Below are positions 33,408 through 43,252 of a stretch of DNA of 64,000 nt, piece after piece. The stretch is from Candidatus Methylomirabilota bacterium (GTDB lineage Bacteria > Methylomirabilota > Methylomirabilia > Methylomirabilales > Methylomirabilaceae), in contig JAGWQH010000015.1 in the NCBI GenBank assembly GCA_028870115.1, positions 1-64,000 on the forward strand, given 5' to 3'. Within the stretch, counting starts at the first letter, position 1. The number at the start of each line of letters is the position of its first letter. The position numbers were made by a program, and so were the translations under genes. The notes beneath the pieces are model-generated. The model did no database searches and was not told the origin of the DNA. It was given only the letters and a program-made list of their open reading frames with translations.

Positions 33408-34726
33408 GTGGACTGCTTACAGCTTCAGTGATCGGTGTCTTGCTTTTCTTTTCGGGCATTGTTCTCGCGCAAGATGTGTGCTCAGGTGCGGACCGTGCGC
33501 TCGTATTGAGCGGTGGAGGGACGAAAGGCGCGTATGAGGCTGCTGCTGCTTACCACCTCATCGTGCATCGGGGCTGCGACTTCAAGGATTTGTCCGGTGT
33601 CTCGGCAGGAGCGCTCAATGTGTCGTATCTGGCTCAAGCGTCGATGGAATCCGACTCGCTGAAACACCTTCAGCAACAGGCGTCAGCACTTGTTGAGATT
33701 TGGCGCGACGTCACTGACCCGAGCGCCTTCATGGCGCCGCGCTTTCTCGGCAGGTTGCGTATGTTCTTGTTCGGGCTGGAGGGTTTGAACGATTTTTCCG
33801 CGCTTAAGGAGCTCATCCGCAAGAACATCAGCGTTGAAAAGCTGCGTAAAAGCGGGCGACACGTCCGCGTAGGCTACATCTCTTTTTTCGACGGCGGTTA
33901 CCGCGAGATCAGTCCTTGCTCACCGTCCCCGCATCCCGAGGAAAATGATCAATACCTGGACTACGTGTTCGCGAGCGCGCTGATACCTGTGTTCGGCGAT
34001 ATGCCGCTCATCCGCCAGCGGGGGGACAATGCCGATCCGGCGACGTGGACACAGTTCGCTGACGGCGGCGTTCGGCATAGCACCCCGGTCCCCGGCTATT
34101 TCCCAAATAGCGAGATCGTGCCGCTCCTAGCCTCGTCGGGCGGAGTGCCTGTGCCGTCCAACCAGTGCGGTGCCGATGAGCCACCACCACATCCTAGACC
34201 GATTCAGGGCCTCTTCATTGTCGTTGCGGGTCCTTACAAAAAGCTCGACGACAGGATTGAGCAACCTATGTGCGATAACCAACCATGCCGCCAGATGCAC
34301 GATGGCCGAGATATCGCCATGCGGAGTGTATGGGCCGCACTAGAGTCGCCATATCGCTGGGACATCAATTATGCCATTACAGCAAACAACATGCTCAAGT
34401 GGCGCCACGAGTTGATCTGTACCATGCCCACCGCCCTCAACAAGATCGAGGAGATCCCGACGCGCTTCCCCGTTTCATCATTCAATCAGGGACCGAAATA
34501 CGACTTGCCGTACCAACCCATGCTGATCATAACGCCCAACGCATCGTTAACCGACGGGATCTACGATGTCACAAAGCAGGTAATCCTCAAGCAACTCTGG
34601 GCCGGATGTCGCGATGCGAACGATGCGATGGTAGATCTCAGCCGCCCCAATATGTCCGTGCCCGATATGCGAGCTGTCTGTGAACACGATTTTCCATACC
34701 CGACGGCCAAGAACGGCTCACAATAG
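33401..34726 (+). CDS. Secreted patatin-like phospholipase
   Basis: 441 residues. Signal peptide of about 23 residues (ending V-L-A-Q), then patatin domain: glycine-rich oxyanion loop LSGGGTKGAYEA, nucleophile elbow GVSAGA (Ser about residue 68) and the Asp of the Ser-Asp dyad in FADGGVRHSTP. Patatin enzymes cleave acyl groups from phospholipids. The C-terminal 150 residues are outside the patatin core and not recognised. Strong ribosome-binding site GGGAGGAGG. Secretion of a phospholipase next to a second secreted lipase suggests an attack, scavenging or host/competitor-directed role; that is inference. Confidence 0.88.
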   Translation: MARGLLTASVIGVLLFFSGIVLAQDVCSGADRALVLSGGGTKGAYEAAAAYHLIVHRGCDFKDLSGVSAGALNVSYLAQASMESDSLKHLQQQASALVEIWRDVTDPSAFMAPRFLGRLRMFLFGLEGLNDFSALKELIRKNISVEKLRKSGRHVRVGYISFFDGGYREISPCSPSPHPEENDQYLDYVFASALIPVFGDMPLIRQRGDNADPATWTQFADGGVRHSTPVPGYFPNSEIVPLLASSGGVPVPSNQCGADEPPPHPRPIQGLFIVVAGPYKKLDDRIEQPMCDNQPCRQMHDGRDIAMRSVWAALESPYRWDINYAITANNMLKWRHELICTMPTALNKIEEIPTRFPVSSFNQGPKYDLPYQPMLIITPNASLTDGIYDVTKQVILKQLWAGCRDANDAMVDLSRPNMSVPDMRAVCEHDFPYPTAKNGSQ

Positions 34727-34758
34727 ACAATGCGCGGTTTATTCGGTGCTCCCCAGTG

Positions 34759-34907
34759 TCAAGACAAAAATAGGAGTTGGTTAAGCTGGTTGGCATGCAC
34801 GCCGTAGTCACCAGTCAGCTGTGCAAGTGTGCGCGCTTCCTCGATCGCGTCAAGAGCGACATTGGCCTTGAGGCTGCGTCGTGACGCTTCCTCATTTCCG
34901 CGCTCAT
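34759..34907 (-). pseudogene. IS3-family transposase OrfA remnant
   Basis: The minus strand starts ATG at 34907 behind GGAGGC, reads MSAEMRKRHDAA, and after a one-base shift near 34880 continues LKANVALDAIEEARTLAQL and TGDYGVHANQLNQ, the helix-turn-helix of IS3-type OrfA (compare the usual YGVHPNQI). It stops at 34759 before the end of OrfA. No OrfB is present. It marks past transposon activity between the two lipase genes. Confidence 0.7.
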
Positions 34908-35011
34908 GATGCCTCCTTGTGCGCAGCTCGCTCAGCCTCTTGTTCCACCTTAGTGCCCTGTCGTTTTTGGGGAGCATTATAAAGACCATAACTAACAGGA
35001 GGAGAAGCCTA

Positions 35012-36181
35012 ATGAGTCGTCGTCTGGTTATTGGAGTTGGTTTAATTTTGCTGTGTGCTGTCAAGCCGGTTTTTGGAAGTACAGCCATGAAGGGTGGTTT
35101 TGAAATAGGCGAGGCGCAGAAGATGCTCGCGTTATGTATCAATCTGAACGGTGACGGGCTCACAATTGACGCTGACAAGCAGGTGCCGTCCGATTGGGAG
35201 TCAATTTTTGACAGTGATCCCAAACGCAACGAAAAGGCACAAGGGTTCGGACCATTCGATAATCGCTGGAAGCTTTGGAAAAACAAAAAGCAAGATGGTG
35301 TATACGCCCTCGTCATTCGCGGCACAATCCCAAGTCGTGACAGCATTAAAGAAGATTTGCTTGCGACCTCCATACCTGCAAAGGGAATCCAGCTTCTTGA
35401 TACCGATCAGAACCCTTTAGGTAAGAAACGTGGCGTTGTATTCTCTCTGGCGAAAACCGACCATGCTGAAGTTCACGTCGGTTTTGCTTACGGATTGGCT
35501 GTCATGTTGTTTGACCGTGATCGTGGCATTCTGAATCAGTTGAGTCAATTGCCTGCCGGTAGCCAGATCTACATCACAGGCCACAGCCAGGGAGCCGCAC
35601 TTGCGACGCTGGCCCATGCGTTTCTCAACCATGCCTTGACTGGCAGTGACGACAAGAATAGCTTTGGCCTCAAGGGCAAGAATTTTTCCCTCAAGTCATA
35701 TGTGTTTGCTCAACCTAAACCAGGAAACTGGCAATTCGCTATGGATTTTGCTGAAGGGATTGGGAATCAGGATCTTGCGTATACGATAAATAATACGTCG
35801 GATTGGGTCCCGCAAGTTCCGCTCTCGATTCAGCTTGTGAGCGAAACACTTCAACCCATTGCAACAGCTTCCGGCCACTGGTTTGCGAATTCAGCCTTGA
35901 ATTTCTTGGCGCGGATTAGGCGGTCCGCCTCATCACAAGTGAGCAAGTTGACAAACTACAAGGAAAATATCACAAAGAATTTTGACGACCGGTATTTCGT
36001 CGACGCTGGTCAGTTTTCTCAAACTGGCTATGGAGGCAGTTCTCTAGATTATATGCCAGTTGGAAACCTGAGAGCATTCCGTCCAAAAAACGATATGAAA
36101 GCAGGTGATGGGGATCTGTTCTGGGAGCATCACCTTGCCAGGTATAAGGAATTACTGGATGCGTTACAAAAAGCTAAGTAA
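35012..36181 (+). CDS. Secreted class 3 lipase-like protein
   Basis: 389 residues from the ATG at 35012 (AGGAGGAGAAG upstream). Signal peptide (LVIGVGLILLCAVKPVFG), then a fungal-lipase (class 3) fold: VYALVIRGT near residue 92 and nucleophile elbow ITGHSQGAALATLAH (Ser about 196), with a possible catalytic Asp in TSDWVPQV and His further on. GC content is clearly lower than in the core genes, with A/T-rich third positions, which points to recent transfer. A terminator follows at 36203. Substrate unknown. Confidence 0.85.
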   Translation: MSRRLVIGVGLILLCAVKPVFGSTAMKGGFEIGEAQKMLALCINLNGDGLTIDADKQVPSDWESIFDSDPKRNEKAQGFGPFDNRWKLWKNKKQDGVYALVIRGTIPSRDSIKEDLLATSIPAKGIQLLDTDQNPLGKKRGVVFSLAKTDHAEVHVGFAYGLAVMLFDRDRGILNQLSQLPAGSQIYITGHSQGAALATLAHAFLNHALTGSDDKNSFGLKGKNFSLKSYVFAQPKPGNWQFAMDFAEGIGNQDLAYTINNTSDWVPQVPLSIQLVSETLQPIATASGHWFANSALNFLARIRRSASSQVSKLTNYKENITKNFDDRYFVDAGQFSQTGYGGSSLDYMPVGNLRAFRPKNDMKAGDGDLFWEHHLARYKELLDALQKAK

Positions 36182-36202
36182 GGCAGAAGATGGGGGTGTC
36201 AG

Positions 36203-36236
36203 CTTGCTTAACTTGAGCAAGATTTCTGTTTTATTT
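36203..36236 (+). terminator. Rho-independent terminator after the lipase gene
   Basis: CTTGCT (36203-36208), 7-base loop, AGCAAG (36216-36221), then a T-rich run to 36236. Confidence 0.55.
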
Positions 36237-36258
36237 CTGTAGGTCCTCACAGACAGTT

Positions 36259-36441
36259 TTATTTTGGAAGTTTCTCATCCCACACCTCCTTCAAGAAGCT
36301 GCACTTTTCCAGATGCTGCGCGAAGCTATTGTTGATGATCTCCACCGCCTTTTGTACGCACATTTGTACCCTGCTCACGGCGGCCTTGCTCTTGTCCGGA
36401 TTTTTCTCGACAAAATAAATTGCCTCGGCCAGCACCGCCAC
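36259..36441 (-). CDS. Hypothetical small protein or gene fragment
   Basis: A 60-codon minus-strand frame (VEKNPDKSKAAVSRVQMCV, then KAVEIINNSFAQHLEKC) has natural protein-like composition with heptad-like helices. No clear ribosome-binding site precedes it, and a different frame just upstream also looks coding (FHFEERDRAIGDQEAF), so it may be the end of a frameshifted gene. Not recognised. The remaining part of 36182-36764 holds only the terminator and the promoter listed separately. Confidence 0.3.
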   Translation of the reverse strand: MAVLAEAIYFVEKNPDKSKAAVSRVQMCVQKAVEIINNSFAQHLEKCSFLKEVWDEKLPK

Positions 36442-36678
36442 CCATTTCTACGTCAGGGCGGAACGCTTCCTGATCGCCGATCGCACGATCCCGTTCCTCA
36501 AAATGGAACATGTGAAGGGCGTTGTCTTTCCGGCGAGACCATCCTTCAAGATGTTGACTGGGAGGCGTGGCCAGAGGCGGCGCGCTGCGCGATTATAGCC
36601 CACGCCAAGGAGTCCCGGATCACGCTGTGTCCGTTCGTCACTGCACCTGAACTTCCCACACGCAAGCCCGGTTTCATA

Positions 36679-36707
36679 TTGACAGCGCGGCCCCCTTTTG
36701 GTAGCGT
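36679..36707 (+). promoter_or_regulatory. Promoter of the aminotransferase-purF operon
   Basis: Perfect TTGACA (36679-36684), 17-bp spacer, weak -10 TAGCGT (36702-36707), about 58 bp before the aminotransferase ATG. Confidence 0.4.
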
Positions 36708-36764
36708 GAGGGGCGAGTTTAGCATCGAGATGAGCGGTCGCCACAGTGACCGAAAGGAGTACGG

Positions 36765-37931
36765 ATGGAGGAGTTCCGCCGAATCAGTCGGCTGCCCCCA
36801 TATGTCTTCAACATTGTAAACGAGTTGAAGGTCGAGGCGCGGGCTCGTGGCGAGGACATTATCGACTTCGGGATGGGCAACCCCGACCTGCCGACCCCTC
36901 CCCATATCGTCGAGAAGCTCTGTGAAGCAGCCAGGAACCCTCGTAACCACCGGTACTCCGCCTCGCGCGGAATTACGAAGCTCCGGTTAGCTATCGCCGA
37001 CTGGTATGGGCGGCGATATGGGGTTGAGATCGATCCGGGGCGTGAGGCGATCGCGACCATCGGCGCCAAGGAAGGACTTTCACACCTCGCCCTGGCGATT
37101 GTGGAACCCGGGGATGTCGCCTTGGTGCCGAGTCCGACCTACCCGATCCATCCCTACTCGGTGATCATCGCGGGGGGGGACGTCCGCAGCATTCGCCTTG
37201 AAGAGGGAACCGATTTCTACGAGGCGCTTGTGGCCGCCCATCGGGAAAGCTGGCCGCCGCCCAAGCTCCTGATCATGAGCTTTCCCCATAACCCCACCAC
37301 CGCCACGGTAGACCTTACTTTTTTCGAGAAAGTGGTGGAGTTTGCACGGGAGCAGCACCTGTTTGTGGTCCACGATCTTGCCTACGCGGATCTGACCTTT
37401 GATGGCTACCAGGCGCCAAGCCTGCTGCAGGTCGCTGGGGCAAAGGAGATCGGGGTAGAGTTCTTCACGCTCTCCAAAAGCTACAACATGCCGGGCTGGC
37501 GGGTTGGGTTCTGTGTGGGCAATCCGCGGATCATTGCGGCCCTGACGCGGCTCAAGAGCTATCTGGATTACGGAATGTTTCAGCCGATACAGATCGCGGC
37601 GATTATCGCGCTGAACGGCCCGCAGGAATGCGTGGGACAGACGGTTGAGACTTACCGGGCGCGGCGCGATGCGCTGGTAGACGGGCTGAACCGGATCGGG
37701 TGGAGCCTGTCCAAGCCGAAGGGAACCATGTTCGTCTGGGCAAAGATCCCCGAGGCGTATCTAGGCATGGGGTCTCTGGAATTTTCGAAGTTTCTCCTCA
37801 ATAAGGCCAAGGTCGCCGTGTCCCCGGGGATCGGGTTCGGGCAATATGGGGATGCGTTTGTTCGATTTGCTCTGGTGGAAAACGAGCACCGGACTCGCCA
37901 AGCCATCCAGGGACTCAGGCGAGTGCTGTAA
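36765..37931 (+). CDS. alaC: Class I aminotransferase, AlaC-like
   Basis: 388 residues. PLP enzyme of fold type [31 protein letters not shown] (Asn binding PLP O3), [13 protein letters not shown] and the Schiff-base lysine Lys238 in [15 protein letters not shown]. The MPGWR segment and overall pattern match AlaC (glutamate-pyruvate aminotransferase) and related LL-diaminopimelate-type aminotransferases. Strong ribosome-binding site AAAGGAG. The stop codon directly abuts the purF ATG. The physiological substrate is inferred, alanine synthesis being most likely. Confidence 0.87.
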   Translation: MEEFRRISRLPPYVFNIVNELKVEARARGEDIIDFGMGNPDLPTPPHIVEKLCEAARNPRNHRYSASRGITKLRLAIADWYGRRYGVEIDPGREAIATIGAKEGLSHLALAIVEPGDVALVPSPTYPIHPYSVIIAGGDVRSIRLEEGTDFYEALVAAHRESWPPPKLLIMSFPHNPTTATVDLTFFEKVVEFAREQHLFVVHDLAYADLTFDGYQAPSLLQVAGAKEIGVEFFTLSKSYNMPGWRVGFCVGNPRIIAALTRLKSYLDYGMFQPIQIAAIIALNGPQECVGQTVETYRARRDALVDGLNRIGWSLSKPKGTMFVWAKIPEAYLGMGSLEFSKFLLNKAKVAVSPGIGFGQYGDAFVRFALVENEHRTRQAIQGLRRVL

Positions 37932-39350
37932 ATGAGCGAGGTTCGGGCGGATAAGTTTCGCGAGGAGTGTGGAGTAGTAGGTATCTATGGCCATCCGGAG
38001 GCCGCCAACCTCGCCTATCTGGCTCTCTATGCGCTTCAGCACAGGGGTCAGGAAAGTGCCGGCATTGCGACCTCGGACGGCGGGTCTCTGCATCTTGAAA
38101 AGGCCATGGGGCTGGTGGCCGATGTCTTTTCCGAGACCAAGCTTCGTCGTCTCAGGGGCGCGCTCGCCATTGGCCATGTTCGTTACTCGACGACCGGGAC
38201 CTCGCAGCTTAAGAATGCGCAGCCGCTGCTGGCCGGCTACCTGCGAGGTCAGATTGCCCTCGCGCACAACGGCAATCTGACCAACGCCGAGAAGATCCGG
38301 CATGATTTAGAAGCACAGGGGTCGATATTTGGTTCCACGACCGACAGCGAGGTGATCGTTCACCTGATCGCCCGCTCGCGGGAGCCGAACTTGCTGGAAG
38401 CGTCAATCGATGCGCTGAGCCAGATTCGGGGCGCTTATTCCCTGGCCATCATGAATGAGACCGAATTGCTGGGGGTCCGCGATCCCTACGGCTTTCGTCC
38501 CCTGTCGTTGGGAAAACTTGGTGATGCGTGGATCCTCGCGTCAGAGAGTTGCGCGTTTGATCTGATCGAGGCCCAATTCGTCCGCGACATCGAGCCCGGC
38601 GAATTCATTCGGATCAATGAAAACGGTGTGCATTCATTTTTTCCGTTTCCACCTGCACCTAAGTCTCAGTGTATCTTTGAGTATGTCTACTTCGCCAGGC
38701 CGGACAGCTTTTTATTTGGTCGATCTGTCGCAGGGATTCGCAAAGATCTCGGCAGGCACTTGGCGCGCGAGTATCCGGTCCAGGCCGATGTGGTAATTCC
38801 TGTCCCCGATTCCGGCGTGCCCGCTGCTCTGGGTTTTGCCGAAGAGGCGCGCCTGCCGTTTGAACACGGCCTGATCCGCAATCACTATGTGGGTCGGACC
38901 TTTATCGAACCCAAACAAGCGATTCGGCATTTCGGGGTCAAGATCAAGCTCAACGCTATTCAGGAGCTGCTCGAAGGGAAGCGCGTCGTTGTCGTGGACG
39001 ACTCAATTGTCCGTGGGACCACCAGCCGGAAGATCGTATCAATGATCCGAGCGGCCGGAGCAACGGAGGTCCATGTGCGGATCAGCTCTCCCCCCACGAT
39101 CGCTCCCTGCTATTATGGCATTGACACCCCGACGCGTAAGGAGCTGATCGCCTCCACACACGACGTCGAGGAGATTCGGCGCTACCTTCGCGCGGACACC
39201 CTCGGTTATCTGAGCCTGAAAGGTTTACAGCAAGCCGCCGGGAAGGAGAGTCAAGGGGCGACAGGCTTCTGTAATGCGTGTTTCAGCGGCAGTTACCCGG
39301 TTCCCTTTATCGAAGAGGATCAGGAGCAACTCCGCCTTTTTGCGGACTAG
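37932..39350 (+). CDS. purF: Amidophosphoribosyltransferase
   Basis: 472 residues. Class II glutamine amidotransferase: a 12-residue propeptide precedes the nucleophile Cys13 ([15 protein letters not shown]); PRPP-binding loop [18 protein letters not shown] near residue 355. Cysteines in positions typical of the 4Fe-4S type ([33 protein letters not shown]) indicate the Bacillus-like, iron-sulfur-containing form. It catalyses the first committed step of purine synthesis. The start lies immediately after the alaC stop, so translation is coupled. Confidence 0.96.
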   Translation: MSEVRADKFREECGVVGIYGHPEAANLAYLALYALQHRGQESAGIATSDGGSLHLEKAMGLVADVFSETKLRRLRGALAIGHVRYSTTGTSQLKNAQPLLAGYLRGQIALAHNGNLTNAEKIRHDLEAQGSIFGSTTDSEVIVHLIARSREPNLLEASIDALSQIRGAYSLAIMNETELLGVRDPYGFRPLSLGKLGDAWILASESCAFDLIEAQFVRDIEPGEFIRINENGVHSFFPFPPAPKSQCIFEYVYFARPDSFLFGRSVAGIRKDLGRHLAREYPVQADVVIPVPDSGVPAALGFAEEARLPFEHGLIRNHYVGRTFIEPKQAIRHFGVKIKLNAIQELLEGKRVVVVDDSIVRGTTSRKIVSMIRAAGATEVHVRISSPPTIAPCYYGIDTPTRKELIASTHDVEEIRRYLRADTLGYLSLKGLQQAAGKESQGATGFCNACFSGSYPVPFIEEDQEQLRLFAD

Positions 39351-39671
39351 GGAGGATTCGCGAGATCTCGATGCCTGGTCATCGCACGAAGACACACATT
39401 AGCTCCGCCTGTACTCCACGGATCGATTCGCTCAATTGCTCACCTGTCCTCGCATTCGGTAAACCGGGATTGACAGACATCTTGCTCGAGGGTAGGGGAC
39501 ACATCCCTTCCGGGATCTGCTAAACCCCTCCCCAGGTATCGCCGCGACTTGGCATGCCACTCTCACGAGCACACCCTTGGGTCTTTGAGGAGAAAGATTA
39601 CCGCTCGCGCGCCAATACGTGGTACGCGCTACATCACCGACTATGAATTCCCCGGATAGGAGACACCTTGG
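39351..39671 (+). other. Intergenic stretch between purF and hppA
   Basis: About 320 bp without a gene. A perfect TTGACA at 39470-39475 with a poor -10 (TAGGGG, 17-bp spacer) may be the hppA promoter. A small hairpin (ATCCC/GGGAT around 39506-39519) has no T-run. Confidence 0.4.
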
Positions 39672-41993
39672 ATGAGTGAAGCCAGCATTGTACTGCCAAC
39701 CTTCGGCCCGCAGGAATGGAAGATCCTCTGGTTTGTCCTGATTTCGGCCTTCATCGCCCTGGGATACGGCGCCTTCCTGGCGAAAAAGACCATCCGGGAA
39801 GACCCCGGCAGTCAGGCCATGCAGGATGTGGCCACAGCGATTGAAGAGGGGGCGTTGGCCTATCTTGCGCGACAGGTCAAGACGATGATCTGGTTCGTCG
39901 TCGCCATCACGATCGGCCTCTTCTTCATGTATCGTGGGCTCTATGAGGGGATGCTCCTACCGCTTGGCGTGGCGCTCGCCTTCTTCATGGGGGTCGGTGC
40001 CTCCTACGGGGCCGGGTATGTCGGGATGCTGCTGGCCGTAAAGGGCAATGTGCGGACCGCAGCAGCAGCCCTCCACAGCTTTAAGTATTCGCTGGAGATC
40101 GCCTTCAGGGCCGGGACGGTCTCGGGGATGTTCACCGTCGGCCTTGGGCTCCTGGGCGCGACCATCATCTTTCTGCTGTTCAAAGAGAATGCGATGAAGA
40201 TTCTCGTTGGCTTTGGCTTTGGTGGGTCGCTTGCCGCCCTGTTCATGCGCATGGGGGGCGGCATTTTCACCAAGGCGGCTGACGTGGGCGCCGATCTGGT
40301 CGGCAAGGTTGAGAAAGGGATCCCTGAAGATGATCCGCGCAATGCCGCCACGATCGCCGACAATGTCGGCGACAATGTCGGGGACTGCGCCGGTATGGCG
40401 GCCGATGTCTTCGAGTCGTACGAGGTGACGCTGGTCGCGGCCATTATCCTGGGCGCCGGGGCGATGCTAGATAAGGACTTCGTTGAGTCGTTCGGCGGAG
40501 CCGCCAGCGCCTCCAGGGTTGTTCTGGCCCTGATCATCTACCCGCTCTTGATTCGCGCCGTTGGCGTCTTCGGCTCGATCCTCGGGACGTGGTGCGTTCG
40601 AGGCAAGGACGATCCGGACATGAACCCGATGAAGCCGATTAACGTCGGATTTTGGGTGGCAGCCCTGAGTTCCGTCGTCGGTTTCTGGATCGTGAGCTAC
40701 CTCTATCTTGGCGACATCGTCAGCGAGAAGTACGGCGCCATCTGGTGGCGCGTCTTCCTGGCCAATGTCATGGGAATTGCCCTGGCGTTGCTGATTCAGT
40801 GGCTGACGGAGTATTTCACCGCAACCGACAAGAAGCCGGTGACCGAGATTGCCTATTCCAGCCGAACCGGGCCGGCGACGCTGATCCTTTCCGGGTTTGC
40901 CGCAGGTCTCGAGTCGAGCGTCTGGGCCACCTTGGCCATTGCCGCGACCATCTTTGGCTCTTACAGCATCTTCGGCGGAAGCTTTTCGCTGTCGGCGTAT
41001 GGAATCGCGCTGGCCGGCCTTGGACTGCTGGCCACCACCGGATTTGTGCTAGCCGAAGATACCTTTGGTCCCATCTCCGATAACGCCAACGGTATCTTCG
41101 AGATGTCTGGCGCGTTGAAGAACGCCCCCAGGACGCCATCAGGAATCGAGGCTCATCGGATTGTCGCCAAGCTGGATGCGGTCGGCAATACGACCAAGGC
41201 CCTGACGAAAGGGCTGGCCATTGCCACCGCGGTTATCGCGGCCGTCTCCCTCTTCCGCTCCTTCATCGACGAGGCGCATCTCTTCGAGCAGGGGATCCAG
41301 GTGAACCTGCCGGAGGTCTTCATCGGCTTCCTGATCGGGGGGGCCGTCCCGTTCCTCTTCTCCTCCTTTGCGATCCAGGCGGTAAGCCGGGCGGCCTTCC
41401 TCCTGGTGGAAGAGGTCCGGCGGCAGTTCCGGGAGAAGCCGGGGATCATGGAGTTCAAGGAGAAGCCCGACTACGGTCGGTGTGTAGAGATCGTGACCGC
41501 CGCGGCACAGAAGGAGCTGCTGGGGCCAGGCGTCCTTTCGATCGTCAGCCCGATCCTGGTCGCCTTCGCCTTCGGCGCGCCGGCGCTGGGCGGCTTCCTT
41601 GCCGGAGCGATCCTCACCGGCCAGCTCATGGCGGTGTTCCTCTCCAATACCGGCGGCGCCTGGGACAATGCCAAGAAGAAGATCGAGGAGGGGTTGTTTG
41701 GCGGCAAAGGAACCGACTGCCACAAGGCCGCGGTTATCGGCGATACGGTCGGCGATCCATTCAAGGACACCGCGGGACCGGCCATCAACCCGATGATCAA
41801 GGTCATGAACCTGGTCGCAATTCTGATCGCACCCTTGGCCATCCGTCAAATTGGGTTTGGTACTCGGGCGATGATCGTTCTGGCCTGCGTGACCATCCTG
41901 GGACTGTCGGTGCTCTTCAGCAAACGAGGCTCGATCGTCGAGGAAGAGCCTGCAGCGGCAGCGAAGCAGGCGGAGGCCAGCCGCGCCCACTAG
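39672..41993 (+). CDS. hppA: Membrane-bound proton-translocating pyrophosphatase (K+-independent type)
   Basis: 773 residues with about 16 transmembrane helices. The pyrophosphate site DVGADLVGKVEKGIPEDDPR and TIADNVGDNVGDCAGMAADVFESY, plus the C-terminal DTVGDPFKDTAGPAINP, are complete. The residue that decides potassium dependence reads K in DAVGNTTKALTKG; Lys here (instead of Ala) marks the K+-independent, H+-pumping class. The enzyme couples PPi hydrolysis to proton export and saves energy in slow-growing bacteria. The gene stands alone with its own promoter region. Confidence 0.96.
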   Translation: MSEASIVLPTFGPQEWKILWFVLISAFIALGYGAFLAKKTIREDPGSQAMQDVATAIEEGALAYLARQVKTMIWFVVAITIGLFFMYRGLYEGMLLPLGVALAFFMGVGASYGAGYVGMLLAVKGNVRTAAAALHSFKYSLEIAFRAGTVSGMFTVGLGLLGATIIFLLFKENAMKILVGFGFGGSLAALFMRMGGGIFTKAADVGADLVGKVEKGIPEDDPRNAATIADNVGDNVGDCAGMAADVFESYEVTLVAAIILGAGAMLDKDFVESFGGAASASRVVLALIIYPLLIRAVGVFGSILGTWCVRGKDDPDMNPMKPINVGFWVAALSSVVGFWIVSYLYLGDIVSEKYGAIWWRVFLANVMGIALALLIQWLTEYFTATDKKPVTEIAYSSRTGPATLILSGFAAGLESSVWATLAIAATIFGSYSIFGGSFSLSAYGIALAGLGLLATTGFVLAEDTFGPISDNANGIFEMSGALKNAPRTPSGIEAHRIVAKLDAVGNTTKALTKGLAIATAVIAAVSLFRSFIDEAHLFEQGIQVNLPEVFIGFLIGGAVPFLFSSFAIQAVSRAAFLLVEEVRRQFREKPGIMEFKEKPDYGRCVEIVTAAAQKELLGPGVLSIVSPILVAFAFGAPALGGFLAGAILTGQLMAVFLSNTGGAWDNAKKKIEEGLFGGKGTDCHKAAVIGDTVGDPFKDTAGPAINPMIKVMNLVAILIAPLAIRQIGFGTRAMIVLACVTILGLSVLFSKRGSIVEEEPAAAAKQAEASRAH

Positions 41994-42390
41994 GCCACAG
42001 AACTGATGTCTTCTAAATTAGGCGAAGTTCCAAGGCCCACACAAGAACGCTCGGTCCGTGTCCGTCTATCCGCTTGAGACGATTGTCTTCAACTCCGTTC
42101 CTCACTATTCAGAGGGTCGTCCATATGGAGGAGTTCGTCCTCCGGACGGTTCCTCATACCTTCTAAAACTTCTCATGAGGGGCGACAGTCAGCCTATGGC
42201 CATATCAAGGTCCATTGTGGAGGGATCTAGTTGACAAGGGTGTGACTCGAGGCGAGAATTGTGTAGAAGTGTTCGCACTGTATCTGCATACACTGTCGAT
42301 CAGCATACTCAATAGTTCGCCGCCTTTCCGGTATGGTATGCTGTGGACAATGTCGTTATAGGTTGGTATAAACCATAGGGAGGGTTACCC
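41994..42390 (+). other. Intergenic stretch between hppA and an unknown gene
   Basis: No gene seen. A hairpin GGAGGA-GTTCG-TCCTCC lies at 42127-42143 without a T-run. A promoter TTGACA (42231-42236), 17 bp, GAGAAT (42254-42259) is placed to transcribe the gene at 42391 with a leader of about 125 nt. Confidence 0.5.
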
Positions 42391-43014
42391 ATGGGCTTCC
42401 TATCCGGTCTGTTTTCAAGCCAGTCAGATTACGAACGTCAGCTTGAGGAAACTCATACTCGGATGTTTCAGGCGTTGATGAGAATATCGGTCAGTGAGGC
42501 AAGACGTACCGCCCGAGACATGATCCATGACGCGAAAGAGGAGTTGAAGCGATCAGAAGAAGCTCACTTGCCTCAAGATTACGGCGATCAGTTGCTTCAA
42601 CGAGAATTGACAGATCCGTCCGTTAAGGAACAACTGGCCAAGAAGAGACAAGAAGGTGTTACTGATGCAGACATCAGGTGGTGGTGGAATCTCCCCGCCA
42701 TTGAGCGAGTACTAATGGAAAAGGTTGACGGGCTCCAGCGATATGTCATTTGTCTAAAAGAGTCGGGGGACAGTCAAACACCGGAGCACGCGGCTGCGGC
42801 GCTAAGGAAACTTCACCCGATGTACGGCGATCCGGCTGACACCTCTCAGACGACAGGTGATGATCGACCGTTGCCATACGAGCTAAGGAATCGAGTGAAC
42901 GCCTACATCCAGAAACGACTCCAGAACGATCCCCTCATCTACAAAAAGGATATTGCAAGCTCCTCCACCTTCAATGCGCTAGTCCGTAGGGGTATACGAA
43001 GCGGTCAGATATGA
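42391..43014 (+). CDS. Hypothetical protein
   Basis: 207 residues, soluble, highly charged and mostly helical, no signal peptide or recognisable motif; a short W-W-W-N-L-P cluster is in the middle and a Pro/Asp/Thr-rich linker near residues 145-165. GGGAGGG precedes the ATG. GC is a little lower than in the neighbours. After its stop the same frame stays open for another 55 codons (to 43182), which may be chance or the remnant of a longer gene. Function not recognised. Confidence 0.6.
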   Translation: MGFLSGLFSSQSDYERQLEETHTRMFQALMRISVSEARRTARDMIHDAKEELKRSEEAHLPQDYGDQLLQRELTDPSVKEQLAKKRQEGVTDADIRWWWNLPAIERVLMEKVDGLQRYVICLKESGDSQTPEHAAAALRKLHPMYGDPADTSQTTGDDRPLPYELRNRVNAYIQKRLQNDPLIYKKDIASSSTFNALVRRGIRSGQI

Positions 43015-43206
43015 AGGGTGGTGGAGGGCCAAAGACCGGCGGCGAACAATTCCCTCCACGGGCCGCGTCCTCGGCCTCTCGCCTTCGATCGAGCTCTGCG
43101 GCGCACCCGTGAGCGCATCCGATTCTACCTTCCTGACGAGGTCACTATCAACTCCCTGAAGGTCTTCCCGGTGGCCAATTGAGATACGGAACAGGCGCAA
43201 ATACGG

Positions 43207-43235
43207 TTGACAAAGGGTCTGGTTCAGACTAGAAG
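43207..43235 (+). promoter_or_regulatory. Promoter of the MgtE-like/Nramp gene pair
   Basis: TTGACA (43207-43212), 17-bp spacer, TAGAAG (43230-43235). Predicted start about 10 bases before the ribosome-binding site AAGGAG, so almost no leader and no room for an M-box riboswitch. Confidence 0.55.
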
Positions 43236-43252
43236 AACAACAAGGAGACCGT

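Noticed and set aside
34759-35373. Minus-strand ORF of 204 codons as one gene
   Set aside because: Only its last 50 codons look like protein (IS3 OrfA); the rest is antisense to the lipase gene.
36313-36819. Plus-strand ORF of 168 codons before the aminotransferase
   Set aside because: It runs through the promoter and start of the aminotransferase gene in another frame and has no ribosome-binding site.
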